This document shows, one piece after another, positions 59,976 through 64,000 of a stretch of DNA of 64,000 nucleotides (positions are counted from its first letter, which is position 1; every line of letters starts with the position of its first letter). Source of the stretch: Palleronia pelagia (GTDB lineage: Bacteria; Pseudomonadota; Alphaproteobacteria; Rhodobacterales; Rhodobacteraceae); assembly GCF_900110115.1 (NCBI RefSeq), contig NZ_FOCM01000003.1:412310-476309 (forward strand), written 5' to 3'. The notes beneath the pieces are model-generated. The model was not told the DNA's origin, did no database searches, and saw nothing but the letters and a program-made list of their open reading frames with translations. Position numbers and translations under genes: made by a program.

Positions 59976-60309
59976 CCGTTTCGACCGGGGCGGCCCCTTG
60001 CGCGCCGCCCCGGTCCCGCTGTCCGGCGGCCTTTTACCCTCCGGTAAGGGGCGCTGTTGACACCCGACGACTCGGGTTCTATACGGCCCCGAACTGAGCG
60101 TCCGGGCGATGCCCTGCCAGTTGTGAAATCGAAGGACGTGGTCACGATCCGGGCCCTGGCGCCCCGATCCTCTGAGACCCAACCGCAAGGGCCCGCGCCC
60201 GTTGCGGTGATTGCGTTTTGCGGACGCGCAAGGCGTAGCGAAGAAGATGAACCGGGGTGCGCGCGCCCCATGAGAATTAGATGTTGCAACACCGAGGAAA
60301 GTCACCGGA
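59976..60309 (+). other. nhaC-rpsL intergenic region and rpsL leader
   Basis: No gene is seen in these 334 bases. A hairpin near 60030-60052 (CCTTTTACC with GGTAAGGGG) may end the antiporter transcript. After the promoter described separately, a leader of about 218 bases contains a stem at 60184-60207 (CCGCAAGGGC / GCCCGTTGCGG with one bulge). An S7-type autoregulatory element cannot be confirmed by eye. Confidence 0.55.
60057..60085 (+). promoter_or_regulatory. Promoter of the rpsL-rpsG-fusA-tuf operon
   Basis: TTGACA and TATACG are separated by exactly 17 bases, the best sigma-70-type promoter in the window. Transcription would start near 60092. Confidence 0.8.
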
Positions 60310-60681
60310 ATGCCAACGATCCAACAGCTGATCCGCAAGCCGCGGCAGCCGAAAGTCAAACGCTCCAAGTCGCTGCACCTGGAAGGCTGCCCCCAGAAGC
60401 GCGGCGTCTGCACCCGCGTTTACACCACCACGCCGAAGAAGCCGAACTCGGCCATGCGGAAGGTCGCCAAGGTGCGCCTGACCAATGGTTACGAGGTCAT
60501 CAGCTACATCCCCGGCGAATCGCACAACCTGCAAGAGCACTCGGTGGTGCTGATCCGTGGCGGTCGTGTGAAGGACCTTCCCGGTGTTCGCTACCACATC
60601 CTGCGCGGCGTGCTGGACACGCAAGGTGTCAAAGACCGCAAGCAGCGCCGCTCGAAATACGGCGCGAAGCGTCCGAAGTAA
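60310..60681 (+). CDS. rpsL: 30S ribosomal protein S12
   Basis: The 123-residue product has [20 protein letters not shown] and [17 protein letters not shown]. The lysines whose change gives streptomycin resistance (Lys43 region and Lys88 region) are unchanged. It forms part of the decoding centre. It is first in the str operon. Confidence 0.98.
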   Translation: MPTIQQLIRKPRQPKVKRSKSLHLEGCPQKRGVCTRVYTTTPKKPNSAMRKVAKVRLTNGYEVISYIPGESHNLQEHSVVLIRGGRVKDLPGVRYHILRGVLDTQGVKDRKQRRSKYGAKRPK

Positions 60682-60693
60682 GAGGATTAACAG

Positions 60694-61164
60694 ATGTCCC
60701 GTCGTCACGCCGCCGAGAAGCGCGAGATCCTGCCCGACGCCAAGTTCGGCGATAAGGTGATCACCAAGTTCATGAACAACCTGATGGTTGACGGTAAGAA
60801 GTCCGTCGCCGAACGCATCGTCTACAACGCGTTCGATCGGGTCGAAGGCAAGCTCAAGAAGTCGCCCGTCGAGGTCTTCCACGAGAGCCTGGACAACATC
60901 AAACCGTCGGTCGAGGTCCGCTCGCGCCGCGTGGGTGGTGCGACCTACCAGGTGCCCGTCGAAGTGCGCCCCGAGCGCCGCGAAGCCCTGGCGATCCGCT
61001 GGCTGATCAACGCCTGCCGCGCCCGCAACGAGAACACCATGGAAGAGCGTCTGGCCGGTGAGCTGGTCGATGCCGTCAACGGTCGTGGCTCGGCGGTGAA
61101 GAAGCGCGAAGACACCCACAAGATGGCCGACGCCAACAAGGCGTTCAGCCACTACCGCTGGTAA
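60694..61164 (+). CDS. rpsG: 30S ribosomal protein S7
   Basis: The 156-residue product starts [20 protein letters not shown] and has the S7 signature near [16 protein letters not shown]. It begins assembly of the 30S head. It follows rpsL after 12 bases. Confidence 0.98.
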   Translation: MSRRHAAEKREILPDAKFGDKVITKFMNNLMVDGKKSVAERIVYNAFDRVEGKLKKSPVEVFHESLDNIKPSVEVRSRRVGGATYQVPVEVRPERREALAIRWLINACRARNENTMEERLAGELVDAVNGRGSAVKKREDTHKMADANKAFSHYRW

Positions 61165-61224
61165 GACCGGCGGGTTTTCCCGCCGTCGCCGGCGGACCAC
61201 CGTACCAAAGCAAGGACTGCTCCT

Positions 61225-63366
<2,142 letters not shown>

Positions 63367-63373
63367 GCGGGGC

Positions 63374-63427
63374 GGCGGGGTGAACCCCGCCCTACCCAAC
63401 CACCGTAGGGCGGGGGACGACCCCGCC
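63374..63427. repeat. Nested inverted repeats between fusA and tuf
   Basis: Two hairpins, GGCGGGG-TGAA-CCCCGCC and GGCGGGG-GACGA-CCCCGCC, are joined by an 11-bp outer inverted repeat, CCCCGCCCTAC with GTAGGGCGGGG. The whole block looks like a REP-type intergenic palindrome unit. It may slow RNA decay or act as a weak terminator between fusA and tuf. Confidence 0.65.
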
Positions 63428-63458
63428 ACCCACCAGACGAAAAGAAGGAGCCCACGCA

Positions 63459-64000
<542 letters not shown>

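Overview
The window comes from a high-GC alphaproteobacterium, most likely a Rhodobacteraceae (Roseobacter-group) chromosome. The evidence is the very strong GC bias at third codon positions, a 318-residue Rhodobacter-type L-malyl-CoA lyase, a DctPQM TRAP transporter, YrhK and DUF1244 small proteins, and the lengths of RpoB (1383 aa) and RpoC (1414 aa). I see no tRNA, rRNA, CRISPR array, insertion sequence or prophage.

Layout. 1-4.2 kb: the end of an App1-type phosphatase gene, a zinc-ribbon membrane protein, then ftsE-ftsX-plsC with ATGA/GTGA overlaps. 4.25-28.8 kb: a sugar-acid catabolic island. 29-33.4 kb: pheS and pheT, separated by two small membrane-protein genes. 33.5-44.2 kb: mixed housekeeping genes (pirin, rpmI-rplT, pyk, a D-amino-acid aminotransferase, malyl-CoA lyase, accA) and several small unknown proteins. 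44.3-64 kb: the transcription and translation core in the order secE, nusG, rplK, rplA, a Rieske/FAD reductase, rplJ, rplL, rpoB, rpoC, an NhaC antiporter, rpsL, rpsG, fusA and tuf (cut by the window end).

The island is the main discovery. Five copies of the palindrome TTGGTATACCAA (two with one or two end changes) lie 50-85 nt in front of start codons at 4.25, 12.43, 12.49, 25.04 and 26.20 kb. They frame the gene for a GntR/FCD regulator at 12.59 kb. The inferred regulon has five parts: (a) a TRAP transporter operon that continues into a PhyH dioxygenase, a beta-hydroxyacid dehydrogenase, a ketodeoxyfuconate-dehydrogenase-like SDR and an EamA permease; (b) the regulator plus a diketo-deoxy-sugar-acid (FAH-fold) hydrolase; (c) a ten-gene minus-strand operon that reads LysE-family exporter, PfkB kinase, denD, ltnD, otnK, otnC, UxaA-type dehydratase, otnI, and a two-subunit transketolase; (d) a second PhyH dioxygenase; (e) an IlvD/Edd-type sugar-acid dehydratase plus an SDR. 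A 2-hydroxyacid dehydrogenase at 4.3 kb has its own operator.

How they may work together. DenD, LtnD, OtnI, OtnK and OtnC make a complete route from D-erythronate and L-threonate to dihydroxyacetone phosphate. The dehydratases, the SDR at 6.2 kb and the FAH hydrolase fit a non-phosphorylating route from a 5- or 6-carbon acid to pyruvate plus a 2- or 3-carbon acid, which the hydroxyacid dehydrogenases could process. The two PhyH oxygenases, the split transketolase and the LysE exporter are not explained by known erythronate or threonate pathways. They suggest an unusual branched, methylated or otherwise modified acid sugar as the true substrate.
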